Source of the DNA: Corynebacterium nuruki S6-4
GTDB taxonomy: Bacteria; Actinomycetota; Actinomycetes; Mycobacteriales; Mycobacteriaceae
Assembly: GCF_007970465.1 (NCBI RefSeq)
Contig: NZ_CP042429.1
Span: 2,418,001 to 2,482,000, forward strand
Length of the DNA stretch: 64,000 nucleotides
Direction of reading: 5' to 3'
In this document: one piece after another, positions 45,201 through 52,359 of the stretch
Layout of the letters: every line of letters begins with the position of its first letter
How positions within the stretch are numbered: the first letter of the stretch is position 1
The notes under the pieces: model-generated
Told to the model about the DNA's origin: nothing
Database searches by the model: none
What the model saw: only the letters and a program-made list of their open reading frames with translations
Translations under genes and position numbers: made by a program

Positions 45201-45601
45201 ATCCGGGACCAGCGGGACCACCGGTCACCGCTGAGCAGGTTGAGCAGGTCGAGCAGCCGGAGCATGCCGGCGAAGGCGGTGACGAGCAGCAGCCACCACC
45301 ACAGCCGCTGGGTGAGCCAGTCGGGCAGCGGGTCGAGCAGTGCGAAGAACAGGCCCTGCGGGAACAGGTAGCCGTAGGCCTGGTTCTGCAGCTGGCCGAG
45401 GGGGAAGACGTCGGTCCAGGGAGACAGCGCCTGGTGGAGGAACGACCAGGGGTCGGCGACGAGGTCGTGTTTGGTGTCGGCGACGGTCAGCCCGGGGGAC
45501 TGCAGCAGGGCCACGGCCAGCCAGCCGACCACGGCGACGGACCAGCCGCGGCGGGAGAGCGACGGCTGTCCCGCACCTGCCACACGTGAGACAGGTGACA
45601 C
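42029..45601 (-). CDS. aftD: arabinofuranosyltransferase AftD (DUF3367)
   Basis: A 1190-residue GT-C enzyme of arabinan branching in arabinogalactan and lipoarabinomannan. Residues 1-430 hold about 11 helices, with the acidic GT-C motif region in VADTKHDLVADPWSFLHQAL and the DUF3367 stretch LSPRILTTLGAISSEAWPVALTPW. The middle includes a discoidin-like carbohydrate-binding part (GQLRLTAEAQSAGIRLQAET, SEVTFTEL). A helix pair lies near the end, then a His/Arg-rich tail from the 9-bp repeat. The protein is shorter than the mycobacterial AftD (about 1400). GTG start at 45601 is likely, with a later GTG possible. It follows the DUF2613 gene by 38 bases. Confidence 0.88.
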   Translation of the reverse strand: MSPVSRVAGAGQPSLSRRGWSVAVVGWLAVALLQSPGLTVADTKHDLVADPWSFLHQALSPWTDVFPLGQLQNQAYGYLFPQGLFFALLDPLPDWLTQRLWWWLLLVTAFAGMLRLLDLLNLLSGDRWSRWSRITGAVLFALSPRILTTLGAISSEAWPVALTPWVLTPLVGVLVTAHHRRRPEPRKIARAALGSAVAVLCLGAVNAVATGAAVLPTVLVWLVAGACSRTPLVRRTAWRFLGWWLPAGVLACFWWVGPLLILGRYSPPFTDFIESAGITTNWFSLGEVLRGTTSWTPYLTDERVAGHALVTEPVFVAGTLAVAVLGLWGLSRRDLPWRPAWLSLLVVGLLVFWLPGPFSPVADQVRAFLDGAGAPLRNLHKFDVLVHLPLLVGVVHLLGGLRVPSPRTTAGRRAWLHPEANRPVVAVTAVGLLTAVVTAPAWSGTLAPQGGYRSVPDAWVQAADWLNHSPTAADTRTMILPRAATARQTWGNTRDEPAQALLDVPWVVRDAVPLVPPEAIRGLDGVQRAFDTGTPAPGLSAALDQQGVGFILVRADLARVADTPGSRDALRTLRRSPGFTEEASFGDGELRIFRVGDGTAGPRLIDPADPGQLEAVAGGPEVLPRLAEADAAAGRPVRDRILTGSGATTVTDTPARREHSFGEVSSPDSEILATDDPRRSRNRERDYPVESPVPETRVRQSGGTVTASSSQADATNATGADTLSGVNAAVDGDTTTAWRPADGATVNQWLDFSFDRPVGQLRLTAEAQSAGIRLQAETSLDGQTVATSTVAVPEGRSGEFILPAGRSDRVRLRILGAGAHAGLSEVTFTELNGGRDVTPRRDIVVPASETGAGGLPQRWVLGQEVPEGTLRRVLPVPADTSVQVTAADCGMPVEIDGTPRHCGDRVPLTAGEHVVRTQARWVSLEVDGAAPARPAADFPAGSRLLVTPTTVNPGRSATLDGEDLAPVTVNGWQQGWVVPADLVARHGGGADSSDGNGSDLAGAVDVEFTATGTYRAWLAAGLAAAVVLVLGWLSSLLLFRRRRPGTADRASGADGAAARTLPATPVMPVMPVTAAGTSRLSQAVVLVAGGLGAALFTRGPWGGGGTDGYAGTSWLPEICFLVAVAATLFSRRARRDRHGGAARHGRHGRRGRRDRRDRRDRHGPHDATTGSRHDGQDPPPGHSSPPPPER

Positions 45602-45639
45602 GCGTGGCCGGCTGTGCTGGCGTGGCGGGCGCTGTGAAG

Positions 45640-45834
45640 TCAGCGGCGCTCCCCGTACTCGACGGAGCCGAGGACGGCGTTGCCGGCGTCGACCGAGTCA
45701 GCGGGCAGGTCGGTGTTGTCCGCCATCGCCGCGGCGCCGAAGGCGATGAGGCCTCCGATGACCACGCCGACGACGGCGGAGGCCACGGCCGGGCCGAGGG
45801 TCCGGCGGCCGGGGGAGTCGGACTCGAAGGGCAT
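45640..45834 (-). CDS. DUF2613 small membrane protein (Rv0236A-like)
   Basis: A 64-residue protein with one membrane helix (LGPAVASAVVGVVIGGLIAFGAAAM split around residue 30) and a short acidic outside part ending NAVLGSVEYGERR. The place directly upstream of aftD matches Rv0236A in M. tuberculosis. ATG touches the stop of the universal stress gene, so the three genes likely share a transcript. Function unknown, perhaps an accessory of AftD. Confidence 0.85.
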   Translation of the reverse strand: MPFESDSPGRRTLGPAVASAVVGVVIGGLIAFGAAAMADNTDLPADSVDAGNAVLGSVEYGERR

Positions 45835-46329
45835 CTAGTCGTCCCCTTCCATCGGCGGGACGATGAACACGGGGCGTCCGGCGTGCTTGACGATGCTGTC
45901 CGCGGTGCTGGTCTGCATCAGTGAACGCCAGCCGGACAGAGCGCGGGTCCCGACGAGGATCATGGAGACATCGAGTTCGGTGGCGGCGTCCACGATGGCG
46001 GTCCACACCGCGGTGGAGGATTCCACCAGGTAGGGCTCGGTGTTGAAGCCGTGGTCGCGGGCCTGGGCGACGCCCTCGCGGCAGATGGCGACGGCCTCGG
46101 TGTAGGCGGGGTCCTCGCCCTCGGCGTCGTCGACGGCGGACACGTCGGCGGTGGCGATGCCGCCGACACCGGCGGCGCGGGCGGCCTGCCGGTGGATCGG
46201 CTCCCAGGCGGTGAGGATGTACGCGTTCTTCGTGGACAGGAAGCGTCCGGCGTACCGGATCGCACCCTTGGCCTGTTCGGAACCGTCGTAGGCGATGAGG
46301 ACTGTATCTCCCGTGTAGTCACTGCTCAT
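45835..46329 (-). CDS. universal stress protein (UspA family)
   Basis: A 164-residue cytoplasmic protein. Strand one is TVLIAYDGSEQAKGAIRYAG; the ATP-loop region is MILVGTRALSGWRSLM with a Ser/Thr-rich stretch after it, and the last strand is RPVFIVPP. The G-2x-G-9x-G motif is only partly kept, so ATP binding is uncertain. It starts 37 bases from the divergent NagZ lipoprotein gene and runs into the DUF2613 and aftD genes. It may help survival in stationary phase or respiratory stress, from family knowledge. Confidence 0.87.
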   Translation of the reverse strand: MSSDYTGDTVLIAYDGSEQAKGAIRYAGRFLSTKNAYILTAWEPIHRQAARAAGVGGIATADVSAVDDAEGEDPAYTEAVAICREGVAQARDHGFNTEPYLVESSTAVWTAIVDAATELDVSMILVGTRALSGWRSLMQTSTADSIVKHAGRPVFIVPPMEGDD

Positions 46330-46366
46330 GTTTCTCAGCGTAGCGCGGACGGGTACGGTCGGGGCC

Positions 46367-47539
46367 ATGATCACCCGACGTGTCACCGCCCTGATCACCG
46401 GACTGGCCTGCGCCGGGGTGCTCGCCGCCTGCAGCGACGGGGGGAATGACGGCGACGGGGGGACCGCCGCACCGTCCGCGACGGGTGGGGCGGCGGGGGA
46501 TACCGCGGCGCAGACCACCGGCGAGACCCCGACCGCGGACGTCGCCGACGACGCCCGGCTCGCCGCCGCCACCCTGGCGGTCGGCGTCACCGGGTTCGAC
46601 GACGCCGCCGCCGCGGTCGACCTGGGGGTGCGTCACCTGTTCATCGGCTCGGACACGGATCTCACCATGCTCAACGGCCAGGGCGACCCGGCCCGCAGCA
46701 TCGACGCACTGCGTGACCGGGCGGGCGGGGACCTCACTGTCTCGGTCGACGAGGAGGGCGGTCAGGTCCAGCGGCTGGCCGGCATCATCGGCGAGCTGCC
46801 GTCCGCCCGCGAGATGGCCGCCACGATGACCCCGGAGGAGGTCGGCGCCCGGTTCGCCGACCACGGCCGGAAGATGCACGACCTCGGCATCACCATGGAC
46901 TTCGCCCCGGACGTCGACCTCGACGGCGGGCAGAACGTCAGCGACAACGCCATCGGCGACCGGGCGTACTCCGCCGATCCGGAGGTCGTCGTCCGGTACG
47001 CCGGGGCCGCGGTCGACGGTCTGCAGCAGGCGGGGATCACCCCGGTCATCAAGCACTTCCCGGGGCACGGGCACGCCACCGGCGACTCGCACGCCGGGAC
47101 CGTCAGCACGCCGCCGCTGGACCAGCTGGACGCCGACCTGCAGCCGTTCCGGGAGCTGGCCTCCCGCGACGGGGTGGCGGTCATGGTCGGTCACATGCAG
47201 GTCCCCGGACTCGACACCGCCGACGGAGCCGTGCAGGGTGCGACCACCCCGTCGTCGCTGAACCCCGCCGCCTACGGGCTGCTGCGTACCGCGGTGCCCG
47301 GCGGCGGGATCGGATTCACCGGCACCGTCTTCACCGACGACCTCACCGGTATGCAGGCGATCACCGACCTGCACTCCGGGCCGGAGGCGGTCGTCACCGC
47401 ACTGCAGGCGGGTGCGGATGTCCCGCTGACCTCCACCGCCGCCGATGTGCAGGGCAGTATCGACGCGATCGTGGCGGCCCTGTCGGACGGGCGGCTCGAC
47501 CGGGGCGTCCTGCAGCAGGCGGCGGACCGGTCGGTCTGA
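46367..47539 (+). CDS. nagZ: beta-N-acetylglucosaminidase lipoprotein (NagZ/LpqI, GH3)
   Basis: A 390-residue exported lipoprotein. The signal ends in the lipobox VLAAC with Cys24 or so, followed by a Gly/Asp/Thr linker. The GH3 core has VSVDEEGGQVQRLAG near residue 125, the acid/base dyad loop KHFPGHGHATGDSHAGT near residue 230, and the nucleophile Asp in VFTDDLTGMQAI near residue 325. It releases GlcNAc from peptidoglycan fragments. A TACGGT box 7 bases before the ATG at 46367 supports this start over the longer one. The order aftD, DUF2613, lpqI agrees with M. tuberculosis. Confidence 0.9.
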   Translation: MITRRVTALITGLACAGVLAACSDGGNDGDGGTAAPSATGGAAGDTAAQTTGETPTADVADDARLAAATLAVGVTGFDDAAAAVDLGVRHLFIGSDTDLTMLNGQGDPARSIDALRDRAGGDLTVSVDEEGGQVQRLAGIIGELPSAREMAATMTPEEVGARFADHGRKMHDLGITMDFAPDVDLDGGQNVSDNAIGDRAYSADPEVVVRYAGAAVDGLQQAGITPVIKHFPGHGHATGDSHAGTVSTPPLDQLDADLQPFRELASRDGVAVMVGHMQVPGLDTADGAVQGATTPSSLNPAAYGLLRTAVPGGGIGFTGTVFTDDLTGMQAITDLHSGPEAVVTALQAGADVPLTSTAADVQGSIDAIVAALSDGRLDRGVLQQAADRSV

Positions 47540-47579
47540 CCCGATGGTTCCTGTGCGTCTCAACAGATAAGGTGTGGGC

Positions 47580-49301
47580 GTGACCAGTAACGAGTACTCC
47601 GCCGACTATGCCGACCTCCCGCCGAGACGTGGCTGGGGCCGCCGATTCTGGTGGCTGTGGCTGCTCATCGGACTGGTGGGGCTCGGCGGTGTGCTCTACG
47701 CCGTCGACACGGTCATGACCGAGGGCAACGTCCCCCGCGGCGTGACCGTCGGCGGGGTGGACATCGGCGGCATGTCGAAGAGCCAGGCGGAGGCCCGGCT
47801 GCAGAATGCGCTGGGCGAGTCCGTGAAGACCCCCGTCGTCGTCACCGCGGGGAACCTCCAGTCGCAGCTCGACCCGGTGACCTCCGGCCTGTCGGTCGAC
47901 TGGGAGGCGACCGTCGACCAGGCCGGTCAGCAGCCGAAGAACCCGCTCACCCGGATCACCAGTTTCTGGCACACCCGGGAGGTCGGCATCGTCAGCCGGT
48001 TCAACGACCAGCGGCTGTCCGCCACCACCGGGCGGATCACCGACGAACTGACGCGGCAGCCGGAGGACGCGAAACTCAGCATCAACGACCAGGGGAAACC
48101 CGACATCGTCGATGATGTCGCCGGGCAGCAGGTCGACCGGGACGTCGTCACCGAGGGCGTCCGCGACCATTGGCTCAACGCCGACCACCGGGTCCCGGTG
48201 GATGCGGAGGTCACCGAGGCCGGGACCCGGCGGGACGCCGCCGAGCGGGCGGTGAGGGACGTCGTCGACAAGGTCACGGCCGGCGACGTCACCTTCGCCG
48301 GACGCGACGGGGTCGACGGGCTGCTGCGCCCGGCGGACATGGGGAAGGTCGTCACCTTCACCGCGGCGGGCGGCCACTTCGACCCGCAGTGGAACAAGGA
48401 CGCCGCGAAGGACATCCTCTCGGCCCAGCTGGCCTCCACGGAGGTCGAGTTCCGCAACGCCAACTTCGACGTGCACGGTCGGGACCTGCACGTCATCCCG
48501 TCCCAGGACGGGGTCCTCATCAACTGGGACAGGACGCTCGACCCGCTCGACGAGAAACTGCTGGCCTCCGGTGACCGGCACAACGAGGTCAGTTACGAGG
48601 ACAAGAAGGCCACCTACACCACCGAGATGGCGGAGAAGGCGAACTTCAACGACGTCATCGGTTCCTTCACCACCGGTGGATTCGCCGGGGATTCCGGGGT
48701 GAACATCCGGCGGGTCGCCGACCAGGTCAACAATGCGGTCGTGCTGCCCGGGGAGACCTTCAGCCTCAACGGGTACACGGGCCCGCGCGGCACCGCCCAG
48801 GGGTACGTGGAGGCCGGCGTGATCGAGAACGGTCACGCGGACCGGGCCGTCGGCGGCGGCATCAGCCAGTTCGCCACGACGCTCTACAACGCCTCCTACT
48901 TCGCGGGGATGACCGACGTCGCGCACACCCCGCACTCCTACTACATCAACCGCTATCCGGCGGGCCGGGAGGCGACCGTCTTCGAGGGGGCGATCGACCT
49001 CCAGTTCAAGAATGACTCGGAGACGCCGATCCTCATCGAGACCCGGGCCGGTGATTCCGATGTCACCGTCGACATCCGCGGGGTGAAGACGGTGGACGTC
49101 GAATCCATTCCGGGGCCGAAGACCGACTACACGGATCCGCAGCGCATGGAGCTCAGCGGCGACAAGTGCTCGCCGTCGAGCGGGTCGCGCGGGTTCACGA
49201 CCTCCGACACGAGGGTGGTCCGGGGCCTCGACGGCAAGGAGCTGTCGCGGGAGACGACGAAGACGAAGTACGATCCGTCGCCGATCGTGACCTGCCGCTG
49301 A
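47580..49301 (+). CDS. VanW family protein with peptidoglycan-binding-like domains
   Basis: A 573-residue protein with one membrane helix near residues 25-45 (RFWWLWLLIGLVGLGGVLYA) and the rest outside. Two YoaR/PG-binding-4 type repeats (ITVGG-like GVTVGGVDIGGMSKSQAEARL and further on) come before the VanW domain at about residues 375-500 (PGETFSLNGYTGPRGTAQGY, AVGGGISQFATTLYNASYFAG). A C-terminal G5-like strand region follows. Its function is unknown but it belongs with cell-wall proteins. TAAGGT lies 6 bases before the GTG at 47580; the GTG at 47574 is less likely. Confidence 0.87.
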   Translation: MTSNEYSADYADLPPRRGWGRRFWWLWLLIGLVGLGGVLYAVDTVMTEGNVPRGVTVGGVDIGGMSKSQAEARLQNALGESVKTPVVVTAGNLQSQLDPVTSGLSVDWEATVDQAGQQPKNPLTRITSFWHTREVGIVSRFNDQRLSATTGRITDELTRQPEDAKLSINDQGKPDIVDDVAGQQVDRDVVTEGVRDHWLNADHRVPVDAEVTEAGTRRDAAERAVRDVVDKVTAGDVTFAGRDGVDGLLRPADMGKVVTFTAAGGHFDPQWNKDAAKDILSAQLASTEVEFRNANFDVHGRDLHVIPSQDGVLINWDRTLDPLDEKLLASGDRHNEVSYEDKKATYTTEMAEKANFNDVIGSFTTGGFAGDSGVNIRRVADQVNNAVVLPGETFSLNGYTGPRGTAQGYVEAGVIENGHADRAVGGGISQFATTLYNASYFAGMTDVAHTPHSYYINRYPAGREATVFEGAIDLQFKNDSETPILIETRAGDSDVTVDIRGVKTVDVESIPGPKTDYTDPQRMELSGDKCSPSSGSRGFTTSDTRVVRGLDGKELSRETTKTKYDPSPIVTCR

Positions 49302-49365
49302 TTCGCTGACCGGTCCGGTCGCGCAGCCGGCCGACGGTGCGACCGACAGGGGGCAGTCGACAGGG

Positions 49366-49809
49366 TCAGTCGGTGTGGTTGCGGGCGTAGCGGCCGATGC
49401 GGCGGGCCAGGGAGCGGACCTTGTCCGCCTCATCCTGGGTGACTCCGACGGCACGGGCGACCTCGATCTGCATCACGGCCGCGTCGTGCTGGAGGGCGCG
49501 GCTGCTGTCGGTCAGTTCCACGGTCACGCGCCGGTTGTCCTCGGGGCTGCGTGACCGGTGGACGAGGCCGGCCGATTCCATGCGCTTGAGCAGCGGGGAC
49601 AGTGTGCCGCTGTCGAGGTGGAGGTGGTCGCCGAGCTGTTTGACGGACATGGAGCCGTCGCTGCAGTCCCACAGGGCCACGAGGACGAGGTACTGGGGGT
49701 AGGTGATGCCCCACTCGGTGAACCACGGGCGGTAGATCCGTTGCATGTTGTGGATACCGTCGTACAAGGCGAAACAGACGTGGTCGTCGAGTGGAAGTGA
49801 TCTGCCCAT
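49366..49809 (-). CDS. MarR-family regulator, OhrR-like
   Basis: A 147-residue winged-helix regulator. The N-terminal helix has LDDHVCFALYDGIHNMQRIY with a Cys at the place of the peroxide-sensing Cys of OhrR. The helix-turn-helix is near residues 55-85 (MSVKQLGDHLHLDSGTLSPLLKRME) and the wing is SRSPEDNRRVTVELT. It is divergent from the 33-residue peptide gene with a 20-bp palindrome between them (49883-49902). No ohr or other peroxidase gene is adjacent, so the targets are more likely the peptide and the MFS exporter. The single Cys suggests redox control. Confidence 0.87.
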   Translation of the reverse strand: MGRSLPLDDHVCFALYDGIHNMQRIYRPWFTEWGITYPQYLVLVALWDCSDGSMSVKQLGDHLHLDSGTLSPLLKRMESAGLVHRSRSPEDNRRVTVELTDSSRALQHDAAVMQIEVARAVGVTQDEADKVRSLARRIGRYARNHTD

Positions 49810-49882
49810 ATCTGCCGATTATCGTTCCCCGTCACGTTGCGCGCAATATTTCCGGCGAATTTCGTAGTGCTTAATACATGTT

Positions 49883-49902
49883 ATTCAGTTTGGAAACTTA
49901 AT
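49883..49902. promoter_or_regulatory. 20-bp palindromic operator in an AT-rich promoter
   Basis: ATT-C-AGTTT-GG-AAACT-T-AAT is a perfect dyad apart from the spacers, with the size of a MarR site. It lies 74 bases before the MarR start and 84 before the peptide ATG, in a stretch (49850-49930) that is strikingly AT-rich for this genome. The TTGGAA part may be the -35 box of the peptide promoter. Confidence 0.65.
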
Positions 49903-49986
49903 GGCAATAACAAAATATTACTTTGATTAGTAGTTCTCCGGGACGTCCGGAGGACAGGAAACCCACCTTCCAAGGAGGAACCCCTC

Positions 49987-50088
49987 ATGGGTCTTGTTGC
50001 CGGTCTCATCGATGGCGTCGTCAATCTCGTCGACGGACTTGTCGGCATTGTCGGTGATCTGCTGCACCTGGTACTCGGCGGGCTGTAG
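49987..50088 (+). CDS. 33-residue hydrophobic amphipathic peptide
   Basis: A tiny gene with a strong AAGGAGG site 9 bases before the ATG. The product is MGLVAGLIDGVV followed by repeated heptads (compare GLIDGVV and NLVDGLV), rich in Leu, Val and Gly with Asp at positions 9, 16 and 24, no Cys, Ser, Thr or basic residue except one His, and no signal peptide. An amphipathic helix is expected. The transcript has its own AT-rich promoter, a CTCCGG-CCGGAG hairpin in its leader (49936-49952) and a terminator. It could be a channel-forming peptide like corynebacterial PorA/PorH, a PSM-like membrane-active peptide or a leaderless bacteriocin. It lacks the Ser that is mycoloylated in PorA. None of these is proved. 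Confidence 0.75.
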   Translation: MGLVAGLIDGVVNLVDGLVGIVGDLLHLVLGGL

Positions 50089-50130
50089 AACGCCCGCGGA
50101 CGGCGTGCCGCACCCGTCGCCACGCCCTCC

Positions 50131-50170
50131 GACCCCGGTTCCCGCCGTCAAACCTCCGGGAACCGGGGTC
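50131..50170 (+). terminator. terminator of the peptide gene
   Basis: GACCCCGGTTCCC at 50131-50143 is perfectly inverted at 50158-50170 with a 14-base loop, 42 bases after the peptide stop. No long T-tract. It separates the peptide unit from the MFS promoter (TACAGT at 50190-50195). Confidence 0.65.
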
Positions 50171-50202
50171 CCGTCATGTTCGCCTCCGATACAGTGACAG
50201 GA

Positions 50203-51813
50203 ATGAGCCCTGTATCCGGCCGCCACCGCCGCACCCCGCCGCACACCATCGGGTGGAGTCTCGGAGTGTCCGCGATCTCGACGGTGATGATGACACTCGA
50301 CATCACCATCGTCCTCGTGGCGCTCCCCGCGATCACCAGTGATCTCGGACTCTCCCTCTCCGGAGCGCAGTGGGTGATCAACGCCTACAGCCTCACCTTC
50401 GCCTCCCTCATGCTCGCCGCCGCGAGTCTGTCGGACATCGTCGGACGCCGCACCATCTTCCTCATCGGCCACGTCCTCTTCCTCGCCGCCTCCGTCGGCT
50501 GCATCCTCACCGGCTCCGAGGCCGGCATCATCGCCTTCCGCGCCGTCCAGGGCGCCGGCGGTGCACTCGTCTTCGGCACCGCCACACCACTGCTGGCGGA
50601 CGCCTTCCCCGAAGCGATGAAGGCACAGCGGACCAAGGCGGTCGCCGCGATGATGGGCATCGGTGGCGCGGCGAGCGCCTTCGGCCCGCTCATCGGCGGG
50701 GCGCTGGTGGAGACCGGACAGTGGCGGTGGATCTTCGCCATCAACATCCCCATCGGCATCCTCACGATCCTCGCCACGCTGATCTTCGTCCCGGACCTGC
50801 ACCGCCGCGGGGACGCCTCCGCCGCACCGTCGGTCGCACCGTTCGCCATGGTCCTCACCGTCGGCGCCCTCGTGCTGCTCAACTACGGGATCATCGACGG
50901 ACAGGAGCAGGGTTGGACGAGTCCGGTCATCATCGCCGCACTCGGTGCCGGCGTCCTGCTGTTTCTCGCCCTGGTGTTCTGGGAGCTCGGCAAGCGCGAC
51001 CGGGCGATGATCGACTTCCGGCTGTTCCGGATCCCCTCGTTCGCCACCGTCACCTTCAACGCCTTCGCCTCCCGGATGTTCAGCTTCGGCATGCTGCCGT
51101 TCATCATCCTCTGGCTCTCCGGGCAGCTGGGACTGTCCGCCCTCGAGATCGGCTACGTGTCCTCGGCACTCGCCGTACCGATGGTCGTCTTCTCGGCGGT
51201 GGGGATCGCAGTGGTGCGGTGGATTCCGGTCGGGTGGGTGCAGGGCATCGGTATGGTCATCGTCGCCGGTGGTCTCATGCTGGGGCTGCGCATCGGCCTC
51301 GACTCGGGCTGGGCCGACCTCATCCCCATGTTCCTCGTCATGGGTGTGGGCACCGGGCTGATGCTGCCGCATGTCATGAGTCTGGCGGTGGAGGTCGTGC
51401 CGGCCTGGCGCACGGGTATGGCGTCCGGTCTGGCGAACACCGCCCTGCCGCTGGGCACCGCCTTCGGCGTCGCGGTCTACGGCGCGTACCTGTCCCACCG
51501 GGTGAACAACGGTCTGGACGGTCTGCCGATCCCGGACCAGTTCCGCGACCGGGTCTCGGAGGCGGCGGAGGCAGGCCAGTTCCGGGCGCTGGCGGAACAG
51601 TCCGCGCCGCTGGCGGAGAAGGCGCGCGACTTCTTCCTCGACGGGCTGCACGGCATCTTCGTCATCGCCGCGGTCCTCGCGCTGGTCGGTGCGCTGGCGA
51701 GTGTCGTGTTCATCCGGAAGGGGCGCGCGACCGCACCGGACGCCGGGTCGGATGCTGTGCCGGCCTCTGGCCCGGGCGTCGCAGCCGGTGCACGGTCGGC
51801 GATGGCGGAGTAA
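50203..51813 (+). CDS. MFS exporter, DHA2 (EmrB/QacA) type with 14 helices
   Basis: A 536-residue drug:proton antiporter-type protein. Motif D1-like LDITIVLVALPAI lies in helix 1, motif A SLSDIVGRRTIFLIG between helices 2 and 3, and motif C-like ASAFGPLIGGALVE in helix 5. Length and helix number fit the 14-helix group. ATG at 50203 lies 7 bases after a TACAGT box, so it is probably leaderless; the earlier ATG at 50176 lies before that box. It follows the peptide gene, and the MarR regulator is nearby, so a role in export of the peptide, of toxic compounds or of lipids are all possible. Confidence 0.88.
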   Translation: MSPVSGRHRRTPPHTIGWSLGVSAISTVMMTLDITIVLVALPAITSDLGLSLSGAQWVINAYSLTFASLMLAAASLSDIVGRRTIFLIGHVLFLAASVGCILTGSEAGIIAFRAVQGAGGALVFGTATPLLADAFPEAMKAQRTKAVAAMMGIGGAASAFGPLIGGALVETGQWRWIFAINIPIGILTILATLIFVPDLHRRGDASAAPSVAPFAMVLTVGALVLLNYGIIDGQEQGWTSPVIIAALGAGVLLFLALVFWELGKRDRAMIDFRLFRIPSFATVTFNAFASRMFSFGMLPFIILWLSGQLGLSALEIGYVSSALAVPMVVFSAVGIAVVRWIPVGWVQGIGMVIVAGGLMLGLRIGLDSGWADLIPMFLVMGVGTGLMLPHVMSLAVEVVPAWRTGMASGLANTALPLGTAFGVAVYGAYLSHRVNNGLDGLPIPDQFRDRVSEAAEAGQFRALAEQSAPLAEKARDFFLDGLHGIFVIAAVLALVGALASVVFIRKGRATAPDAGSDAVPASGPGVAAGARSAMAE

Positions 51814-51835
51814 CCTCCGGTGACGACACAAGGTC

Positions 51836-51898
51836 ACGGCGGTGGGGCTCGCCGTACCCAACCTCGTCGGGGCGTCCCGACGACAACAGTCCCTGCCC
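51836..51898 (+). ncRNA. candidate fluoride (crcB) riboswitch
   Basis: Just before two CrcB genes the RNA reads GGCG-GUG-GGGCU-CGCC (51838-51853), then an AAC and a 7-bp stem CGTCGGG/CCCGACG (51865-51882), then AGUCCC (51888-51893), which pairs fully with GGGGCU. This is the crcB-motif order of stems. Two usually conserved positions differ (GUG for AUG, ACAAC for UGAUG), so the call is tentative. A ribosome binding site AGGTAGGAG follows. Confidence 0.5.
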
Positions 51899-51933
51899 GA
51901 TGCGCCCGCGCGCGCGAAAGGTAGGAGAGCTGT

Positions 51934-52359
51934 ATGCACCTGCAACCACGTTTCATCCTCGCCGTCGTCCTCGGCGGCATGGTCGGGGTGGCCGCCCGGG
52001 AGGGGCTGATCCTCGCATTCCCGTATGACGGCATGCCCTGGGTGGTGTTCGCGGTCAACATCGTCGGGGCGTTCCTCCTCGGCTTCCTGCTGGACGCCCT
52101 GCCCCGGCTCGGCTCCGACACCGGGTGGCGCCGGGTGGTGAGAGTGACGTTCGGCACCGGTGTCCTCGGCGGCTTCACCACCTACTCCACCCTGGCGACG
52201 GACACGGCCTCGCTCACCTCTGACGGTGCCGGGTGGGCGGCAGCGGGCATCGGCTACGCGGTCGTGTCGGTGGTGGTCGGGTTCCTCGCCGCCGCCGCGG
52301 GCATGCGCGTGGCCACGGCGGTCCGGCCGGGTCGCGGCGACGTGGCGGTGGAGGGATGA
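51934..52359 (+). CDS. crcB: fluoride channel CrcB/Fluc, subunit 1
   Basis: A 141-residue membrane protein with four helices. The family features are GGMVGVAAREGLIL in helix 1, the Asn of FAVNIVGAFLLGFL in helix 2, and GTGVLGGFTTYSTL with the Phe and Thr-Tyr-Ser pore residues in helix 3. Fluc channels export fluoride passively as dual-topology dimers; two different genes side by side usually make a heterodimer. The AGGAGAG site precedes the ATG. The last codons overlap the second subunit by ATGA. Confidence 0.93.
   Translation: MHLQPRFILAVVLGGMVGVAAREGLILAFPYDGMPWVVFAVNIVGAFLLGFLLDALPRLGSDTGWRRVVRVTFGTGVLGGFTTYSTLATDTASLTSDGAGWAAAGIGYAVVSVVVGFLAAAAGMRVATAVRPGRGDVAVEG

Noticed and set aside
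42107..45589. Several long plus-strand frames opposite AftD
   Set aside because: Compositional shadows; the minus strand encodes membrane helices and the DUF3367 stretch.
49987..50088. Calling the peptide PorA or PorH
   Set aside because: It is acidic and small like those porins, but it lacks the mycoloylated Ser and the groEL2-linked location, and sequence likeness could not be tested.
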